Assembly (NCBI GenBank): GCA_900552525.1
Contig: UNSK01000005.1
Location: 15,081 to 79,080 of the forward strand
Length of the DNA stretch: 64,000 nucleotides
Source: Candidatus Gastranaerophilales bacterium
GTDB taxonomy: Bacteria > Cyanobacteriota > Vampirovibrionia > Gastranaerophilales > Gastranaerophilaceae
Direction of reading: 5' to 3'
Shown: positions 27,142 to 36,756 of the stretch, in pieces
Position numbering within the stretch: the first letter of the stretch is position 1
How the letters are laid out: every line of letters begins with the position of its first letter
The notes under the pieces: model-generated
What the model was told of the DNA's origin: nothing
The model's database searches: none
Seen by the model: only the letters and a program-made list of their open reading frames with translations
Program-made: the position numbers and the translations under genes

Positions 27142-29385
27142 ATGGAATATAATTTTTTGGATAGCTCAGTTGATACAGAAAATATTAATTTACCGGAAGC
27201 GGGCTGCATTAATAAATTTCTCTTAAAGAATAATTACGCTGAAATTATCAAAGCTGTAGATTTTTTCAATTCGGACGATATACTTCTATACGTTCACGGT
27301 TTTTTAGGAACAGGTAAGAGGCAGTTTATAAATTATGTTTCTGAATTTATTAATAAAGATGTAATAAAATTAGAATATTATTGCAAAGCATCTACTGTAT
27401 GCGATGATATTCTAATTTCATTTATTGATGTTATTGAAAAAACCACACTTTCTAAAGCCGTTAATATTAACGCAAAAGTAACAACACTTTCTGTAAAATT
27501 ACAGCAGTACATTTCTTCTATAAAAAAGCCTTTTGTAATAATACTTCATTCTTACGACGATATTAGTGCTGAAAATAATGGATTGGTAATTGACTTCCTT
27601 GAAAAACTATCTCAGCTGACAAACGTCAAAATAATAGCATCTACAAGAGCGATGACACCTGGTATTTTTGGAAGCATAAAGGTCGGTAAAAAAGTATTTC
27701 TTAAAGCTTTTTCTAAAGATATATTTCGCGAATTTATTTCTTCTTACCAGATAACCGGTACTGATACGGTTTTAGAAGATTTTTATAAATATACAAGAGG
27801 ATATTACTACTACACAGCACTATCACTCAAAATTGTACAGGCAATGAAAGCTCAGCTCGGAGATTTTCTGGGGAAATTTGCACAGTCTGGAATGAGCTTT
27901 GATTCGTATCTCGGGCTAACTTACATCAATATGGTTCCTGCAACTATTCGGAACTTTTTCTGGTTTCTTAGAACTGTAAGACACGGATTAACATTAAATG
28001 CTCTTGCTGTTTTTGAACTGTATGACGAGTTTTCGCTTGAGTACCTGAAAAATAATTTAATGATATTTCAGGTTGGCGAAACTGTTTACGTTCAAGATTA
28101 TTTCCAGCAGAATATTGATATTTCAATCCCGGCAAAGACAGAAATAAAACTGCATAAATATATTATAAATATTTATGAAAAGCAGCTTAAAGAGCCGCTT
28201 CAAACTCGTGAAATTATGATTTCAAGACATGCTTTGAGAGCAGAAATCGAATATCATAATAAACGAATTGGTGAAATAGAAAGCGGAAAAAATCCACAGC
28301 CGCAGATTGTAGAAACAGTAACCCCAAGAATAAAAACTGAAACAATTGAAAAATCTCCAACTATTGATGAAAAATTTAAACGAGCAAAAAAACTTGCTGA
28401 AGAAAAGAAAAATACAGAAGCCATTGAAACATTTATTGAAATTATAAATTCCCCGGAAGTTGATATACACACCCTTATTGAAACAAGAATGCTTCTAGCA
28501 CGTTTATACAAAGAAATTGGCGATTATCAAACGGCACAGCATTATTATGAGCTGGTTGAACTTTTCTACAAAAAAAATAATGAGGTTATAAACTTAAATT
28601 ATTTGTATTATGAACTCACTGACCTGTATTTTCTGATGTACAAAAATGAAAGAGCAATTGAAACTATAAAAAAAGTAATTTATTCAGTTGATACACCTCA
28701 ATCACTTATGGTTTCATCTTGCACACTGCTGGGTAATATTTATTCTGCGATGAACAATCCAGATGAAGCATATTCTTATTATCAGAAAGCACTTGAGTCA
28801 CTTGATGATAATACTACAAATGAAACCCGTGCAGAGCTTTATTTTAAATACGCTCTTGCAAATGATGACAGGCAGGATGAAAAAAATGCATTCGAATATT
28901 ATGCAAAATGCATAACTATAGGCGGAAGAAATCCTTACAAAGTTCTTGCATATTCCAACATGGGCTCCTGTTACTTTGATAATGAAAATCTTTCAGATGC
29001 CAGAGATTGTTTTACAAAAGCTTATGATATAGAAAAGTCAAATAACAATTATGACGGAATTTATTATAATGCATCATATCTTGCAAAAATCTGCATAAAA
29101 GAAAAAGACAAAAAGGCTCTTGAATACCTGATTGAAGCAAAACAAAGCGCCGAGTTTATAAATGAAGATTTCTATCTGCTTGAAGCAACGCTGGCTCTGG
29201 GGGATTATTATTACAATAACATCTCACTTAACAAGAAAGCACTTATTGAATACTTTAAGGCAAGAAGAATAGCACAAACTTTAGGCGATTCTATTAACAT
29301 ATCCAAAATAGAGGCTAGAGTAAAAGATATGAAACTGCGTATGGATAAGGATGTTTTTAGTGATTTAGAAAGAAAATATGGATAA
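27142..29385 (+). CDS. P-loop ATPase with C-terminal TPR repeats
   Basis: 747 residues. The N-terminal third looks like a STAND/AAA-type NTPase: Walker A G-F-L-G-T-G-K-R near residue 54, a Walker B-like V-I-I-L-H-S-Y-D-D and a sensor-like I-I-A-S-T-R. A charged linker follows around residues 375-415. The second half is a series of TPR helices, for example A-Y-S-Y-Y-Q-K-A-L-E and Y-S-N-M-G-S-C-Y-F-D with D-A-R-D-C-F-T-K-A. Such proteins are usually signal-transducing regulators or scaffolds. No output domain is visible. It overlaps rsmG by 8 bases, so the two are co-expressed. Confidence 0.75.
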   Translation: MEYNFLDSSVDTENINLPEAGCINKFLLKNNYAEIIKAVDFFNSDDILLYVHGFLGTGKRQFINYVSEFINKDVIKLEYYCKASTVCDDILISFIDVIEKTTLSKAVNINAKVTTLSVKLQQYISSIKKPFVIILHSYDDISAENNGLVIDFLEKLSQLTNVKIIASTRAMTPGIFGSIKVGKKVFLKAFSKDIFREFISSYQITGTDTVLEDFYKYTRGYYYYTALSLKIVQAMKAQLGDFLGKFAQSGMSFDSYLGLTYINMVPATIRNFFWFLRTVRHGLTLNALAVFELYDEFSLEYLKNNLMIFQVGETVYVQDYFQQNIDISIPAKTEIKLHKYIINIYEKQLKEPLQTREIMISRHALRAEIEYHNKRIGEIESGKNPQPQIVETVTPRIKTETIEKSPTIDEKFKRAKKLAEEKKNTEAIETFIEIINSPEVDIHTLIETRMLLARLYKEIGDYQTAQHYYELVELFYKKNNEVINLNYLYYELTDLYFLMYKNERAIETIKKVIYSVDTPQSLMVSSCTLLGNIYSAMNNPDEAYSYYQKALESLDDNTTNETRAELYFKYALANDDRQDEKNAFEYYAKCITIGGRNPYKVLAYSNMGSCYFDNENLSDARDCFTKAYDIEKSNNNYDGIYYNASYLAKICIKEKDKKALEYLIEAKQSAEFINEDFYLLEATLALGDYYYNNISLNKKALIEYFKARRIAQTLGDSINISKIEARVKDMKLRMDKDVFSDLERKYG

Positions 29386-29986
29386 ACTTAAGATTAAAGC
29401 TGATTTTACAAAATATATCGAAGTGTTTTTGCAGAAGAACGCAAAACTTAACCTAATTTCAAAAAATGATGAAAAATTACTTTTTGAAAAACATATTTAT
29501 GACTCTCTTGGAATAAAATTATTTTTTGAAAAATATAATATTACCGCCGGAGATATTCTTGATATTGGCTGCGGAGGTGGATTTCCCTGCGTTCCTATTG
29601 CAATTGAATTCCCTGAATTTAATGTTACTGGACTTGACAGCATAAGAAAAAAAATTAACGCAATCAATGAAATAAAAGAAGAATTGATGTTAACAAACTT
29701 AACAACTATATGTGACAGGGTTGAAAATATAAAAAATAAAAAATTCGATGTAATTACAAGCCGTGCGGTAGCAGATTTAAGTAAAATTTGTGAATATGCA
29801 CTACCGCTTTTGAAAGCCGGCGGGTATTTTGCTGCTTACAAATCTAGAAAAGCACAGGAAGAAATTAGAAATGCAATAAAAGTTCTCGCAAAAAATAATG
29901 CAAAAATTGATGAAATTATTACGTATACTTTGCCATTAGATGAAGTTTTTGAAAGAAATTTAATTATTATTTCAAAACAGCCTTAA
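29378..29986 (+). CDS. rsmG: 16S rRNA (guanine-527 N7)-methyltransferase
   Basis: 202 residues. RsmG (GidB) methylates G527 of 16S rRNA. Visible are N-L-I-S-K and H-I-Y-D-S-L in the N-terminal part, the SAM motif D-I-G-C-G-G-G-F-P-C-V-P, G-L-D-S-I-R-K-K, and T-S-R-A-V-A-D-L. Its start lies inside the end of the ATPase-TPR gene, and its 3' end overlaps waaA on the other strand by about 20 bases. Confidence 0.95.
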   Translation: MDKLKIKADFTKYIEVFLQKNAKLNLISKNDEKLLFEKHIYDSLGIKLFFEKYNITAGDILDIGCGGGFPCVPIAIEFPEFNVTGLDSIRKKINAINEIKEELMLTNLTTICDRVENIKNKKFDVITSRAVADLSKICEYALPLLKAGGYFAAYKSRKAQEEIRNAIKVLAKNNAKIDEIITYTLPLDEVFERNLIIISKQP

Positions 29987-31217
29987 GTTTATCAATCACA
30001 AAATTTATTGCACCGCGTTGAGCCTCAAACACTTTCTGAGAAGCCTCTTTTGTTCTGTCATACTCCGCCTGGTTTTCCAAAAGATTTTTAAGATACTCAA
30101 ACATTTCTTCCGGAGTTTTGATGACCTTGCCTGCACCGGATTTACATAAAATATCATAAATGTCTTTAAAATTAAAAATAGACGGGCCTGACACAACCGG
30201 CTTTTCATAAATTGCAGCCTCAAGCGGATTGTGACCGCCTGTTTTGTTAAAGCTTCCTCCAATAAATGCAAGATGACATATTGAATACATTTTCTTTAAT
30301 TCACCCAGTGTATCAAGAATTATTACATCAATTTCACAGCTAAATTTATCATTGCAGGAACGAAGACCGTAAGAAAGGTTATATTTTTCTAACAGGTTTT
30401 TAATATCAGGAACCCGTTCCATGTGTCTTGGAGCTATTAATAATTTTAAATCCCCGAATTTTTCTTTAAGTTTTTTATAATTATTTATAACTATTTCATT
30501 TTCCGGTTTATGCGTACTTCCTGCAAGAAGAATACGGAAATTTTCCTGCCCTATATCGACATTTTCATCTGTTCTTTTGACATCAAATTTCAGATTTCCC
30601 ATCATTTCAACATTTTCACGTTTCATCCCAATAGAAACAAATTTATCCATATCCTCAATACTTTGTGCATATACAGCACAATAGTTCTGCAATATTTTCT
30701 TAAAGAAAAATTTCATTCGTCTATACTGACCATATGATTTATCTGAAATTCTTGCATTTATGATAAACAGAGGAATACCGCGTTTTTTACAACTATAGGC
30801 AAAATACGGCCAGATTTCCGTTTCTACTATAATCGAAACCTGAGGTTTTATTCTTGCCAAGAACCTGTTTACCGAAACCGGCATATCAAAAGGGAAGTAA
30901 GTAATATAATCTGCCAGTTCCGCATATTTTTTCTGTGCAATCTGCTGGCCAGCGTATGTAAATGTCGTTACTACAATTTTATTTTCCGGAAAGTTTGCAC
31001 GAATCGATTTAAGCAGATTTTCTATTGCTAAAGCTTCACCTACAGAGCAGCAATGAATGTGTATTACTTTATCCTCTTTTGTAAATTCTTTGACGTAAGC
31101 AAATTTTTCCTTCCATCCATGTGACTTTTTGTGAATAACACGTTCAACAAAATAAAAGGGAAGAAATAAATAAAATAAAATTGTAATTATAATTTCTAAA
31201 AGAAGCATTTTCAGCAC
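29967..31217 (-). CDS. waaA: 3-deoxy-D-manno-octulosonic acid transferase
   Basis: 416 residues. WaaA (KdtA) adds Kdo to lipid A at the inner membrane, evidence for an LPS-bearing outer membrane. An N-terminal hydrophobic anchor is followed by H-I-H-C-C-S-V-G-E-A, then V-E-T-E-I-W-P-Y and N-A-R-I-S-D-K-S, and in the second domain L-A-G-S-T-H-K-P-E and F-I-G-G-S-F-N-K-T-G-G-H-N-P-L-E, all family motifs. The upstream glycosyltransferase gene stops at the base before this start, so they form one unit. Confidence 0.96.
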   Translation of the reverse strand: MLKMLLLEIIITILFYLFLPFYFVERVIHKKSHGWKEKFAYVKEFTKEDKVIHIHCCSVGEALAIENLLKSIRANFPENKIVVTTFTYAGQQIAQKKYAELADYITYFPFDMPVSVNRFLARIKPQVSIIVETEIWPYFAYSCKKRGIPLFIINARISDKSYGQYRRMKFFFKKILQNYCAVYAQSIEDMDKFVSIGMKRENVEMMGNLKFDVKRTDENVDIGQENFRILLAGSTHKPENEIVINNYKKLKEKFGDLKLLIAPRHMERVPDIKNLLEKYNLSYGLRSCNDKFSCEIDVIILDTLGELKKMYSICHLAFIGGSFNKTGGHNPLEAAIYEKPVVSGPSIFNFKDIYDILCKSGAGKVIKTPEEMFEYLKNLLENQAEYDRTKEASQKVFEAQRGAINFVIDKLKAVLK

Positions 31218-31943
31218 CTACTGATAATATTTATCAAGCCATTTAGTAGGTTTAACGTACCTTAATCCGCCTTTTCCCATAAAACCTTTATAAGCCTGTT
31301 CCGGAGTTGGTCTGCCGTGGAATACTATAATTTTAGCATTCTCAGGGTCTTTTGGCATCAAGAAAAAATTAAGCGGGAATGGCTGCAGGCAATTTCGTTT
31401 AAAACTTACACACCAATCAGAACCCCAATATTTAAGAATACCTTTTCTATCCATTTCGTAAGAAAGGAATGCCTGTTCATTTTTATAATCGTGTCTTATT
31501 TCATTACCTAGTTTATAAAAGTTTTCCAAAACATCCGGATGTTTTCCCACTTCAAATCTAAAAACAGACGAGTTGCCAATAATATCATCCGGGAAATCCC
31601 AATCTTTTACAATAAGAAATTCTCCTTCAGCCTCGAAGAAAGGAGTTAAATCAGACCGAATTACAATATCCAAATCAAGGAAAAGAGCTGTCCCTTCTAA
31701 ATCAGCAAGCTTTTCATTAAATAAAGAAAGCTTTCTCCAGCCTTTATCACCGATATTAGGATTATCTTCATACGGAGGCAGTTCTCTTGTTTCAATACCT
31801 TCTGCAAGACCTTCGCTGTTGTCAGTAAAACACACGAATCTATGCGGAATCGATAGATTTTTCTCAACCATGTGATACAATCTGTTCACATATTCCGGAC
31901 CGAATTTTGTACCCCATTTGATGCAAATAACGTTTTTTGTCAT
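31218..31943 (-). CDS. GT-A glycosyltransferase-like protein
   Basis: 241 residues. The N-terminus V-I-C-I-K-W-G-T-K-F is followed by L-F-L-D-L-D-I-V-I, a D-x-D metal and sugar-nucleotide motif near residue 95. Later W-G-S-D-W-C-V-S-F and I-I-V-F-H-G-R-P-x-P are typical of a small group of surface-sugar glycosyltransferases. It is likely cytoplasmic and, given its coupling to waaA, probably acts in LPS core or another surface glycan. GGAGGGAG precedes the ATG. Confidence 0.75.
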   Translation of the reverse strand: MTKNVICIKWGTKFGPEYVNRLYHMVEKNLSIPHRFVCFTDNSEGLAEGIETRELPPYEDNPNIGDKGWRKLSLFNEKLADLEGTALFLDLDIVIRSDLTPFFEAEGEFLIVKDWDFPDDIIGNSSVFRFEVGKHPDVLENFYKLGNEIRHDYKNEQAFLSYEMDRKGILKYWGSDWCVSFKRNCLQPFPLNFFLMPKDPENAKIIVFHGRPTPEQAYKGFMGKGGLRYVKPTKWLDKYYQ

Positions 31944-32068
31944 ACTCCCTCCGATAAACTTATGGTTCTAATTATATTACAAAAAAATAAAAAGGACAAT
32001 GAATGTCCTTAAAAATGGTAAGTATATTAAAATTGTAGACTATATAATATTTATTTTTTTATAATTTA

Positions 32069-32098
32069 CTTCCGCTCTTCATCCGTGAGGAACGGAAG
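32069..32098 (-). terminator. Terminator of the flg operon
   Basis: CTTCCG pairs with CGGAAG, with further pairs inward around a 6-nt loop and one mismatch. On the minus strand it is followed by AT-rich sequence with a T7 run. It lies just after the flgL stop. Confidence 0.7.
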
Positions 32099-32105
32099 CT
32101 TATTT

Positions 32106-33218
32106 TTACATGTAATTCAACAAACTCATACCCATTGAGGCAGAGGTTACCTGCAAGCTTGCCTGATATGCATACTGAGCCTGCATCCATTCTGTTATCG
32201 CTGTTGTAATATCAATATCTTTTATTTGTGAAAGATAAGCTGTCAAATTATCACCATTTGTTTCAAGAGTTGAAGTAGACATTTCCATACGGTTGTATAC
32301 TCCGCCGAATTTGGTCTGCTCTGTTGTAATAGTATTTAGAGAATCCGAGAACATATCCAGAGTTGAATTCATTTCTGCATAACCCTCTTGAACCATAGCA
32401 TCATCTCCAGCTTCGAGCCCTTCAACAACAGTCCCCAGAGAATTACTAAGTTTTCTCAATGCACCCATAACCCCTACAGCTTCTTCTTCCGCGCCGTCAG
32501 TTAAATCTGCAACATCACCGGTATATTCTACCCCGTTTTCATATTTATAAACCTTTTGCCCAGTACCTGCATCTGTTGATTCTATTACACGCTTGCCGTT
32601 AGCATCAGTATAAACACCGTTACCTGGTTCTACAGCTGATTTATAATAACCAAAAACCTTATCTCCTGTAGTGTTTATTACTTCAAAAACCCCGTCTGCA
32701 ACTTCTGTTTGTCTTATATAATCTTTGTTATCATAAGGTGTTCCATTATAAATAATATCACCATTTTCAGCCTGCTCATACGGCAAAATCTTAGTATTCG
32801 TTCCGCCAAAAATATAATTATCATTATATTCAGTATTCGCAAGATCTACCATTGTCTTTGTAATTTCATCAATCTCAACCTTCAAAGCTTCAAGAGAAGA
32901 TTTACCGTACGTCTGGTTGTTTGCCTGTACTGCCTTATCCCATGCAGTAGAAAGATAACCGGTTGCTAAATCCATCAAATCATCAAGAGTGCTTAGCTCT
33001 GTCATAGCCATTTCTACGTTTTTAGAAAAAATATCAATTTGACCTAGCTGTCTATTTGTATTCAAAATATTTACAGCAGCAATCGGGTTGTCTGTAATAT
33101 TATTAACCTTGCTGCCGGAAGCTAATTGCTGGGTTAACTTATTATAGTTGCTAAGCTGCTTTTGCATATCAGCTATAAGCTGTGAATATCTGCCTGATGT
33201 AGAAATTCTGTTTACCAT
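32106..33218 (-). CDS. flgL: Flagellar hook-filament junction protein FlgL
   Basis: 370 residues. FlgL (HAP3) joins the hook cap FlgK to the filament. The N-terminal R-I-S-T-S-G-R-Y-S and Q-L-A-S-G-S-K-V-N resemble flagellin-type D0 helices. The N-terminal half continues with I-F-G-G-T-N-T-K, a known FlgL block, and the C-terminal helix ends A-S-M-G-M-S-L-L-N-Y-M. AGGAGG precedes the ATG. It is the last gene of the minus-strand flagellar operon. No flagellin gene lies in the window. Confidence 0.93.
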   Translation of the reverse strand: MVNRISTSGRYSQLIADMQKQLSNYNKLTQQLASGSKVNNITDNPIAAVNILNTNRQLGQIDIFSKNVEMAMTELSTLDDLMDLATGYLSTAWDKAVQANNQTYGKSSLEALKVEIDEITKTMVDLANTEYNDNYIFGGTNTKILPYEQAENGDIIYNGTPYDNKDYIRQTEVADGVFEVINTTGDKVFGYYKSAVEPGNGVYTDANGKRVIESTDAGTGQKVYKYENGVEYTGDVADLTDGAEEEAVGVMGALRKLSNSLGTVVEGLEAGDDAMVQEGYAEMNSTLDMFSDSLNTITTEQTKFGGVYNRMEMSTSTLETNGDNLTAYLSQIKDIDITTAITEWMQAQYAYQASLQVTSASMGMSLLNYM

Positions 33219-33223
33219 ATCAA

Positions 33224-34831
33224 TTAACCTCCTAAGCTCATAAGCACATCAAGACAGCTATTGCAGGTATTAAACACCTGAGCAGCTGCAGAATATGCGG
33301 TTTGATACTTTACTAAATCTACCAGCTCTTCATTCAAATCAACACCTGTTGCATCTTTAATCTTGCTTTCGATAGAGTTAATCACTTCTGACTGTGTGTC
33401 GTATAAAGACTGAATATTGCTTCCTGCTGATGCTACTTTACCAACAAGTCCAGTATAAAAGTCTTCAAGCGACATACCATCAAGGTCTGCAATTTTTTGA
33501 GTTCTTGTTCCAAGCATATCAACTACGTTTTGAGCATTACCAATAGCATTTTCATCAAAGTTAGTTGCAGGGTCGCCAAAATATGCACAGGCAATCTTCC
33601 AGCAGCCGTCATCTGTAAGCAAATCTGAGTTAATCTGTATGTTTCCTGCAGTAATTCCCTGTCCTGTACCGTCTGCCCCGACAAAAATTAGATTATCCGC
33701 TGTTGTTGCCTGCAGTTTTGTCGTATCATCAGGATTAATGCAATAAGCGCCGTTTCTGGTATTCAAGTCATTGAAGATATCTGCAATTGACTGTGCCAGC
33801 TTGTCCAGTCCTTTCATAACTGTTCCGGCATTAATTCCATTCTCACCATCCCCGTTATCTGTTGCAAAGTGAAGCAGTCCTCCAAGTGCACCTGAGGTTA
33901 TATCTGCATTAGCATTTTTATTAATTACCTCGCCTGTTTCAGGATTTACAATACTAATAACTGCATTTTCGCCATCCCAGTCATCAGGATAAGCTATTGG
34001 AGGATTTTGAGAATCGCAATATGATTTTGCGGTCTGGATTTCAAGTTTTCCGGTAACTTCTGCGCATTTTACAACAGCAGTATCTCCTATATAAAGATTT
34101 ACCGCACCATTATGTTTTTCAACGACTTTGATATCTGTAAATTCTGCAATTTCATTCAAAATCAAGTCACGTTTATCAAGAAGGTTATTTGCCTCAAGAG
34201 TACCTGTCTGCGTTGTAATAAGGGCTTTATTTACGCTTGCAAGTTCTTCAAGCTTATTATTAAGCTCTCTATATTGAACGTAAATTTTTGAATTTTCAAG
34301 ACTTTCCTGACTTACGCCGTCACCAAGAGCCTTCGTAGTATTTTCCTGAAGCTGCTGGTATTTTGAATTCATTGTTGAAGTCAAAGTCTTTGCCGTTTCT
34401 ATGAAGTTTATTCTGGCAGTAGAACTTGCAGGATATTCATTAAGGTTATTCAAAGCTTCATAAAAATCAGAAAGTGCTCCGTCTATACCGGTTCCTTCTA
34501 AATCATTTAAAATTGATGCAAGGTCTCCAAGCCCGTCAAGCTGCTGTCCAAGCTTACTTTGCTCTGACAGCTGGGTTCTGTAATAGTTATTTAGATACTC
34601 ATCATTGTATCGTATAACATTTGCAATCTTTACACCGCCATTAGCCTTTATCTGGTTATTAACATTGTTACCTATAGCACCTGCAATATTTCTTGTCTGC
34701 AAATTTACACGCTGTTTATGATACCCTTCGGTATTCATATTCGCAACGTTATGCGATACAACGCTTATTGCTTTTTCGTTTACTGAAAGCGTATTTGCTG
34801 TCATATTCAGTGATGATAACAAGCTAACCAT
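33224..34831 (-). CDS. flgK: Flagellar hook-associated protein FlgK
   Basis: 535 residues. The N-terminus has N-V-A-N-M-N-T-E-G-Y-H-K-Q-R, the rod/hook-family motif in FlgK form. The C-terminus contains L-N-E-E-L-V-D-L-V-K-Y-Q-T-A-Y-S-A-A-A-Q-V, the second FlgK motif. The central domain differs and includes a cysteine or two. It caps the hook and pairs with FlgL, whose gene follows 5 bases later. Confidence 0.96.
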   Translation of the reverse strand: MVSLLSSLNMTANTLSVNEKAISVVSHNVANMNTEGYHKQRVNLQTRNIAGAIGNNVNNQIKANGGVKIANVIRYNDEYLNNYYRTQLSEQSKLGQQLDGLGDLASILNDLEGTGIDGALSDFYEALNNLNEYPASSTARINFIETAKTLTSTMNSKYQQLQENTTKALGDGVSQESLENSKIYVQYRELNNKLEELASVNKALITTQTGTLEANNLLDKRDLILNEIAEFTDIKVVEKHNGAVNLYIGDTAVVKCAEVTGKLEIQTAKSYCDSQNPPIAYPDDWDGENAVISIVNPETGEVINKNANADITSGALGGLLHFATDNGDGENGINAGTVMKGLDKLAQSIADIFNDLNTRNGAYCINPDDTTKLQATTADNLIFVGADGTGQGITAGNIQINSDLLTDDGCWKIACAYFGDPATNFDENAIGNAQNVVDMLGTRTQKIADLDGMSLEDFYTGLVGKVASAGSNIQSLYDTQSEVINSIESKIKDATGVDLNEELVDLVKYQTAYSAAAQVFNTCNSCLDVLMSLGG

Positions 34832-34890
34832 GATTTACCTCATTTTATTTTGTTTCATGCAACTCAGATTTAATAAAGGCTGTTATGCCT

Positions 34891-35388
34891 CTATATTTCT
34901 TCGTTTATGGTCCACAAGTCGTATTCTTGTGAGTCTGTTTTGCCTGCTCCGTTATAATTACATCCTTGAGGAGCAAATGCATCAATTATTGTTTCCAACA
35001 TCTTGTTAGAGATTATGATGCCATGCTTTAATAATTCCACATTTTGATTATTTAATAACATTAATTCAGGAATAAGTTTACAAATCTTTACTTTTCTTTC
35101 TGATAACGCATCAACATATTCCGGAGCTTCCTTCTCTGCAACAGCGATAAAACCTGACATATTGGTATCTTCACCGTTGATTTGAACAGCCAATTCTTTT
35201 CGGGAATTATTTAATTTCACAATTTGATTGTTCAGTGCAATAATTTTATTATCCAGAACTCCTAAATCGTCAGGCTTTGCTTTTTTTAGAATTTCTTTCT
35301 TTTCGGAAAAATATTCTTTCATTTTTGAATAAGCATTAATCTCTTCGTCCAAAATATCTATTAAATTTTGAAATAATTTTTTATCCAT
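34891..35388 (-). CDS. FlgN-like flagellar export chaperone
   Basis: 165 residues, mostly long charged helices with heptad-like leucines (coiled coil), no signal peptide and no membrane segment. Size, predicted helices and a place directly before flgK and flgL fit FlgN, which chaperones these two hook-associated proteins. Sequence identity alone is too weak to be certain. Confidence 0.6.
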   Translation of the reverse strand: MDKKLFQNLIDILDEEINAYSKMKEYFSEKKEILKKAKPDDLGVLDNKIIALNNQIVKLNNSRKELAVQINGEDTNMSGFIAVAEKEAPEYVDALSERKVKICKLIPELMLLNNQNVELLKHGIIISNKMLETIIDAFAPQGCNYNGAGKTDSQEYDLWTINEEI

Positions 35389-35414
35389 TTTACGTTAATC
35401 CTGTAACCTCTACC

Positions 35415-36023
35415 CTAGAATAAGTACTTAACAAATCTGTTGAATATACCTTCGTTCTGGTTTCTAGAAATAGCACCACGTCCTGAAAGTGCAAACTGTA
35501 GATTCGATACATTATATGAATATATTTCGCCGTCTACATTAAGCCATCTAGGGTCAACAACACCGGTTACGATGAAATCCATTCTTTCGTTGCCGTTAAC
35601 AAGAGTTTTCTTTCCCTGCACAGCAAGATTTCCATTCGGAAGCTGCTGCACAACCTGAACTGCAATCTTGTCGCCGAAAGTCATTGAACGTCCGCCGGCA
35701 GCAGAGTTAGAAACTTCATTAGAACCACCGTAGCCGTTAGAATCTTTGAGCGAAAGTCCCAGCCATTTATTCAGAAAAGTTGTAAAAGTATCAACTGTGT
35801 TAGATGATTTTTCAGAAGAATAGGTTAAGTTATCACTTACCGTAATATTTTCCTGCATTATTATTGATAACAAGTCGCCGATTTGATGCGCTTGAACACC
35901 GCCGAACAATGAGCGCGGAACGCCTGCATAATTCTGAGTTGCACCCAGAGTAAACAGAGATTCTGCGTTTACAGTCATTGTTGTCATTGTTAATATAGCA
36001 ATAGATATTAATACTCTTTTCAT
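35415..36023 (-). CDS. flgH: Flagellar L-ring protein FlgH
   Basis: 202 residues. A signal peptide ends near A-E-S-L at residue 22. FlgH blocks follow: S-L-F-G, Q-I-G-D-L-L-S-I, N-G-N-L-A-V-Q-G-K-K, and G-V-V-D-P-R-W-L-N-V-D-G. FlgH forms the L ring in the outer membrane, so this flagellum belongs to a diderm. The usual lipoprotein cysteine after the signal peptide is not visible. Confidence 0.93.
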   Translation of the reverse strand: MKRVLISIAILTMTTMTVNAESLFTLGATQNYAGVPRSLFGGVQAHQIGDLLSIIMQENITVSDNLTYSSEKSSNTVDTFTTFLNKWLGLSLKDSNGYGGSNEVSNSAAGGRSMTFGDKIAVQVVQQLPNGNLAVQGKKTLVNGNERMDFIVTGVVDPRWLNVDGEIYSYNVSNLQFALSGRGAISRNQNEGIFNRFVKYLF

Positions 36024-36063
36024 TTCCTCTTCCTCATTTAGCCGGTTTAAATCCCCAACATCC

Positions 36064-36336
36064 CTAGCATAAGTATTCTGCTATAACACTTCTACCATAC
36101 AGCAGACCATATTTTATGTCATCGTCTGAAATATTGAATTCTCCAACAGTTTTTGCACATTCTCTCACTTCATTTACATCAATTCTATCCAGAAGTGTCT
36201 GCGCAGATGTTGTCTCAGTACCTCTTGATACTTCTACATTTTCTGTTTCTTCCTGTTTCGGAAGTGTTCTTGCAGATTTAAACGCATTTAATGCGCTGAA
36301 CTGTTGTACTGAATTTTGTTCTATTCTTGGTAACAT
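36064..36336 (-). CDS. Small unknown protein of the flagellar operon
   Basis: 90 residues, not recognised. It has a polar N-terminal half with several Thr and Glu. The C-terminal helix contains F-N-I-S-D-D-D-I-K-Y-G-L-L-Y-G-R-S-V-I and ends with a cysteine. It lies between the rod-binding gene and flgH and is surely co-transcribed. An anti-sigma FlgM role is possible by size, but the sequence does not show the FlgM C-terminal motif. Confidence 0.6.
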   Translation of the reverse strand: MLPRIEQNSVQQFSALNAFKSARTLPKQEETENVEVSRGTETTSAQTLLDRIDVNEVRECAKTVGEFNISDDDIKYGLLYGRSVIAEYLC

Positions 36337-36353
36337 TTATAATTTCCTTTACC

Positions 36354-36704
36354 CTAATTTGCGTATTTTTCCATTTGTCTGTAAATCTGATCTGCAAATC
36401 CGAAACTTGTCCTAGGATTATTTGCAATATCACGTCCCATCTGCTGATATACAATTGACTTAAAAGTATCAACATACTGACTTTCTTTGCCAAAAAGCCC
36501 GTTCTCATGATCAACCGTTTTATCCATTTCAGAAAGCATTTTGGTTACAAATATGGACTCAAATTCTGTTGCAGCTTTTCTTAACTGTTCTTTAGAATCG
36601 CCGGATTCTTTAATTCTGTTATAAAGAACCTGATCTGAATTTACAGTTTGTGCGTTATTAAGTCCGCTTTTTATTAAATCTATTGTAGGTGTTGAAAAGT
36701 CCAT
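36354..36704 (-). CDS. flgJ: FlgJ-like rod-binding protein (N-terminal domain only)
   Basis: 116 residues. A-A-T-E-F-E-S-I-F-V-T-K-M-L-S-E-M matches the rod-binding domain of FlgJ, which caps the growing rod in the periplasm. Further on is F-K-S-I-V-Y-Q-Q-M. The muramidase domain fused to FlgJ in enterobacteria is absent; a separate transglycosylase gene at 40293 in the same operon may replace it. Confidence 0.85.
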   Translation of the reverse strand: MDFSTPTIDLIKSGLNNAQTVNSDQVLYNRIKESGDSKEQLRKAATEFESIFVTKMLSEMDKTVDHENGLFGKESQYVDTFKSIVYQQMGRDIANNPRTSFGFADQIYRQMEKYAN

Positions 36705-36756
36705 TTATTCCTCTTTTAACTTGTAGTACCAATTCCAATAAAATTAACATTTACCC

